Shown here one piece after another: positions 60,185 through 64,000 of a stretch of DNA of 64,000 nucleotides. The DNA is taken from NCBI GenBank assembly GCA_025917655.1, contig CP084611.1:1-64000 (forward strand), in the 5' to 3' direction. This DNA is from Chlorella sorokiniana (taxonomy: Eukaryota > Chlorophyta > Trebouxiophyceae > Chlorellales > Chlorellaceae). Every line of letters starts with the position of its first letter. Positions within the stretch are counted from its first letter, which is position 1. Under the pieces are notes generated by a model. The model did no database searches, was not told where the DNA came from, and worked only from the letters and a program-made list of their open reading frames with translations. Both the position numbers and the translations under genes were made by a program.

Positions 60185-60553
60185 TGGGGCAGGTCAGCGA
60201 TTGGGCGGGCCACGCAACTTTGGCAGGGTCGCCAGCGGTGGCGGCAGGCAGGGCAGGCAGCACCCTGTCAGCCAAACCCAAGCGGCATCAGGCTCCCACC
60301 CGGCCAGTCGTTGCACGCCCCTCATGTCTGCTGCTACCGAATCCCGCTGGGCTCAGGGTCAGCGATGACTGCTGATCGGGAAGGGCAGGGGCAGCGTGCC
60401 GCGGGTCTTAAAGGGTATATTATGACGATCAAAGCGCGTAATAGGCGACCAGCAGAGCGCCGGCAGTTTGAGTTGCGACAAGAGTCAAGTGGGCGCCATT
60501 TCGGCGCCCAGGCTATTGGAAAGCAGCCGAATGTCACTCAAAACAAGCCATCA
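60185..60553. promoter_or_regulatory. Divergent promoter region, succinyl-CoA ligase and pICln genes
   Basis: About 370 bp between diverging genes. A TATATTAT stretch near 60415-60423, about 135-170 bp before the pICln ATG, is a possible TATA-like element. Confidence 0.4.
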
Positions 60554-61906
60554 ATGGCCCTGGTCTATTATTTAAATCACGCCATGTTGGATCAGGCGGA
60601 GTCCATTGGCCTACAGCCTGTGGCAGAGCGAGCGGCCGATGGCGGGCCTGTTCTAGACGAAGATGAGAGCGTGCTGCAAAAGTTTGAGCGCCTGCAGCTC
60701 GTGGTTGGGCCTTCCATCGATCAAGGAGAGGGCGCGCTCTTCATCACCGAGTGGTGAGCCCATGGGCAGCGTGTGGATAGCTTGTTTTGGCGTTGCGGGT
60801 CCTTTCAGGCGCTCACAGACGGCGAAGTTTGGTTTGCGTGAGCGGCCGGGTGCACACCGGCCGCATGCATACCGTTCTGGAGCCAACTTGCGTCTCCTCT
60901 TTTCCCTTGCCACCCCAACCCGCTCTGACAGCATCCCTCTGCCCCTGGCAGGCGCGTCTTCTGGCTGAGCTCCGTAGAGCCTGCGCTCGGCTACGCCTGC
61001 GACTTCACCACCGTTGTCATGCACGCTGTTGCCACCGACGAGGAGTCGGGCAACCGCCCTGCCTCTACATCCAGCTTGACGACGGCGAGGAGGAGGGCGG
61101 CTTTGGCGGTGGCGACGCTGGAAGCGGCAGCGAGGAGGAGGACAGCGAGGCAGTGCAAGCAGAGCTGCTGCCCGAGCTGCGCTTGGTCCCCGCGGACGCA
61201 AGTGAACGTGGGTCGGCTGCCTTGCTGCCAGCCGCATTGGCATGCCCTGCATTGCATCCACAACAAGTGTCTGATCCTCCAATTCACCTCGTTATGGTGT
61301 GATTTTCCCCTTCTGCAGTTGAAGCCATTTTCAAGGCCTTTTGCGAAGGCGCTGAGCGCAACCCCGACTGGAGCGGTGAGGCTGCTGCCCCACATCCCTT
61401 GCAGCCCGCCTGCCTATCCTCGCTCCCAGTCACTTTTAGTGTTGCCACTTACAATATTCGTGGCTCGTTCCAATGCAGAAGACGACGAGGAGGGGGCCGA
61501 GGGGGCTGGCTTATTTTATGACCAGGACGAGGCGCTGGCGGGGGCTGCGCAGGCGCTGGCGGTCGGCGAGGGCGACGTTGAGGAGGTGGGTGGTCGGGGC
61601 ATGTGTGCGTGCGTGTAAAAAAACTAGAGAGGGAGTGCAGCATCCACTGGGCAGCTGACGAGGGACGGGGAGGGCAACATGCTGGTGTTGCAATCGACCA
61701 GATTGCCGCTTGCAATGCCTGCCAGCATGGCATAGCCGGCCCAGGCAGCCGCCACCTGGGCTGGCCAGGGCGCGAGCCTTTGATATTGCTGTTGCTCACT
61801 GCGCTTACCTTGCCCACTGCCGCAGCTGGTCGGCGAGGATCCGGAGCGCTTTGAGGACGCCGACGGCGAGGCAGCAGCCCCGCAGCAGCCAAACGGCGGC
61901 CTCTAG
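60554..61906 (+). CDS. ICLN: pICln, methylosome/snRNP assembly chaperone
   Basis: pICln presents Sm proteins to PRMT5 and blocks premature snRNP assembly. Exons: ATG 60554 or 60584, LQKFERLQLVVG, QGEGALFITEW spliced to RVFWLSSVEPALGYACDF, VVMHAVATDEESGNRP, CLYIQLDDGEEEGGFG, LLPELRLVPADA, spliced to IEAIFKAFCEGAERNPDW, then DDEEGAEGAGLFYDQDEAL and LVGEDPERFEDADGE, ending PNGGL. The PH-like core, acidic loop, EAIFKAFCE helix and the FEDAD C-terminal motif that contacts the methylosome are all present. A C seems missing at 61056-61058 (NRP before CLYIQ). Confidence 0.9.
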
Positions 61907-62897
61907 CAGCTGCTTCAAACCGCCACTTTCCCAGCACTGTCAACCAATGAACCAGCCCTTGAGAGCCTCCAAGCATATAGGTGTGTTGGCATTGCTGCCG
62001 GCTGCCCGCCCGCCTGCCGCTGTGCTGCCACTTTGCTGTGGCCTGCTACCAAAACGCTGCTGCACGTGCGCAAGGAGGAAACAACACAGCATTCAAGCCA
62101 GTTCTGCTACTGAGCAAACCTTGCTGATACTTATACCGAATGCACCGAGCGCTCTTCCTATGCATCGTGCCTTCTGCATGCCCGCCGCTGCTGAACGCAA
62201 GGGCACTTCTGCTGGCATGTTTGCCTCGCTTGGCGGTGATGAAGAATCCTAGTATTCATGCGTGTCAGTTGAGGGGACGTTCGGGCTTCCCGAACAACCG
62301 CCCCGCTGAAAATCAAAGCTTATCTTCTCTCTGAGCCAAGCTCCGGTGTTGATGCACGCTGCGCGCTTGCTGGCTGGCTGCTCCTGCTTTTCTGCATGCA
62401 TCTGGAGGCGCTGTGATTATTCATATTTGCTACTAACTAGTGCGCCACCGGCGCACGGTGACTTAGATTAACCACACCAAGATCGCTGAGCGCCACCTGC
62501 CTGCTTACTGCACGCCGGCTTCGTCTAAAATGCTGCTGTCATGCCCTTCTGATGCTTGTGCTTGTGCCGCCGAGTTTGCCTCAACATGCATGCCCCCCTC
62601 CTGCTTGCAGGCCTTGCCATCTCAGACTTTCTCATCCTCAATCGCCGTCAGAACAGGCTGCCCCATCGTGATAACAATTGCAAATTTGTCTATGTATGCC
62701 TTGTACTCTGTCAGCCACCGATGTATCGGCACCTTCTGTAATTTTGCACCCAAGTGTTGTCATCAGTTGTTGTCAGTTCACGAAGGAAGGAATTGATGGA
62801 CTAGGCATGGGCATTTCAGTTCAGTGTCGTTGATCAAGCTCATGAAATCGCGCAGGTTGTCAATACTCAAAGAATATTGGGAGAGGCCGGGCAGGCC
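61907..62897. other. Convergent intergenic region
   Basis: About 1 kb between the pICln stop (+) and the metallophosphoesterase stop (-). TGTAA on the plus strand at 62737-62741 may be a polyadenylation signal, but it is 830 bp past the pICln stop, which is far. Frames in the region resemble nothing known. Confidence 0.4.
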
Positions 62898-64000
62898 TCA
62901 TTTTGGCGCCGCCTGTGCGGCAGGTGGTGCCTGCAGCACAAACGGCTCCCACTCCCCCGTATGTGCGCGGTAGATGGAGCACACGTATCTGCTGCCATCG
63001 GAGTCGGCTGCTGCCGCTTCCAGCGCTGCCACATCGGCTGCTGCTGCTGTTGCCGGCTGGCCTGCTGCTGCCTCTGCGGGATGCCTGGGCGCCTTCCCAG
63101 CTGCGTCGCAACTGGGCGGGAAGGCGGTGCGTAGCAGCGGCTGCTCGCGCAGCACAGCACAGCGCGGCGCATCGCCCGGCTGTTCCGCCGGCTGCACACC
63201 CACCCACACATCCCGCGCTGCCGTCACCACCTGCTGCCGCAGCTCCACAACCAAGAAGTGGTGGGCCCGCACACGCCCCTCCCCCTCCTCGTTGCTGCCG
63301 CTGCTGCCGCCGCTGCTGTCACCGCCCTCGCTGCCTGCGCTGCCGCTGACCGCGCTGCACTGGGACCGCGGAAGGCTGCGTATGCGCGGGACCACCGCCG
63401 CATTCAGGAACACGGTGCCGCGGGCGGCGTCCACTTCTGCCATGTTCCGGTTGCCGCCGCCTGCGGGGACGAATGCGGGCGGCGAGCAGATGAACAAACT
63501 TGCCCTTGGGGTACAGGCCAGCAAAGCCAGGAGGGGCATGCTGGCTCTGGCCATCAGTGGGGCGCAAGCTGCCACCCAACGGCACCCCCTGCTCAAGTGA
63601 TCCCACAGTCCCCCGCCCCCGCCTCACCCGACAGCTGGCTGTGCATGTGGCCGAAGAGGACAAGCGGGATGCGCAGCCCCTGGCTGTGCATCATGTCCAG
63701 CGCCTCCTGCAACATGTGTGAGTGTGTGTGTGGGGTGGATGTGTGCGGCGTATGTCTCGGGGGCGGCATCGGGAGGGCATCACTGACGAAGAGCGACGCA
63801 AGGGGGCAGCAACCCGGCGGCTGCGAGGTGTAGAGCTGGCGCCACGCCATCGAGCTGCAGCTGGGCACGGTCAGCCACCCCTTAAACCATATGAGGACGC
63901 AGCCGTGCTCCCCCTCCCCGCTACAAACAAGCATTCGACGCGCTCGAAGCTGCAGCCTACATGCAGATCGGGGTCGCCGTGGTCGGCTTCCGGCTCCGTC
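62898..64000 (-). CDS. Calcineurin-like metallophosphoesterase, partial at the right edge
   Basis: Only the C-terminal part is in the window; the gene continues past 64000. Exons: ADHGDPDL at the edge, then QEALDMMHSQGLRIPLVLFGHMHSQLS (the GHMH motif supplies metal-binding histidines), then NRNMAEVDAARGTVFLNAAVVPR, a Ser/Gly/Glu-rich loop, VRAHHFLVVELRQQ, ARDVWVGV, an Ala-rich stretch, and YVCSIYRAHTGEWEPFVLQ. This order resembles the cyanobacterial and plant TIGR04168-type phosphoesterases, whose substrate is unknown. The Ser/Gly and Ala insertions look algal-specific. The stop is at 62898. Confidence 0.78.

Overview
The window starts at a chromosome end. Positions 1-214 are about 30 perfect CCCTAAA units (C-strand of the plant/Chlorella-type TTTAGGG telomere), followed by a degenerate tract to about 345 and less than 600 bp of gene-free subtelomere. 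The rest is GC-rich nuclear DNA with multi-exon genes (introns mostly 100-300 bp), plastid and mitochondrial targeting extensions, TGTAA-type polyadenylation signals behind some genes, and plant-like orthologues (LOS4, the kinase/PP2C fusion, UVR3-like photolyase, IPT9). Together this points to a green alga, most likely a trebouxiophyte of the Chlorella type. The species assignment is inference.

Layout. 0.9-6.3 kb (-): LOS4/DBP5 DEAD-box mRNA-export helicase. 6.8-10.7 (+): protein kinase fused to a PP2C phosphatase. 11.1-14.6 (-): plastid phosphate translocator. 15.1-16.9 (+): NSE2/MMS21-like SUMO ligase with an unusual SP-RING. 17.2-18.9 (-): nuclear-encoded Ycf66. 19.2-20.1 (+): mitoribosomal mS33. 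20.7-22.8 and 23.8-25.6 (-): tandem APS kinases. 26.6-27.3 (+): small unknown membrane protein. 27.8-32.3 (-): (6-4) photolyase. 32.6-36.4 (+): PepD-type dipeptidase with a targeting extension. 36.6-38.9 (+): KsgA/PFC1 rRNA dimethyltransferase. 39.1-42.5 (+): SWT1-like PIN endonuclease. 43.6-46.8 (-): F-box-like LRR protein. 47.9-52.2 (-): MFSD5/MOT2 molybdate transporter with a duplicated last membrane exon. 52.6-55.7 (+): tRNA isopentenyltransferase. 56.3-57.0 (+): secreted Cys-containing protein. 57.5-60.2 (-): succinyl-CoA ligase alpha. 60.6-61.9 (+): pICln. 62.9 to the right edge (-): metallophosphoesterase, partial.

These are mostly housekeeping genes rather than one pathway. Themes are organelle function (mS33, PFC1, Ycf66, phosphate translocator, succinyl-CoA ligase), RNA processing (LOS4, pICln, SWT1, IPT), DNA repair (photolyase, NSE2) and sulfur/molybdenum supply (APS kinases, MOT2). 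No transposon, tRNA, rRNA or CRISPR array was recognised.

A caution applies to all protein models. At least a dozen conserved exons switch reading frame by one base, usually at a short C or G run. The likeliest cause is base-level error in the assembled sequence, so broken frames should not be read as pseudogenes. Start codons, small exons and exact splice sites are by eye.
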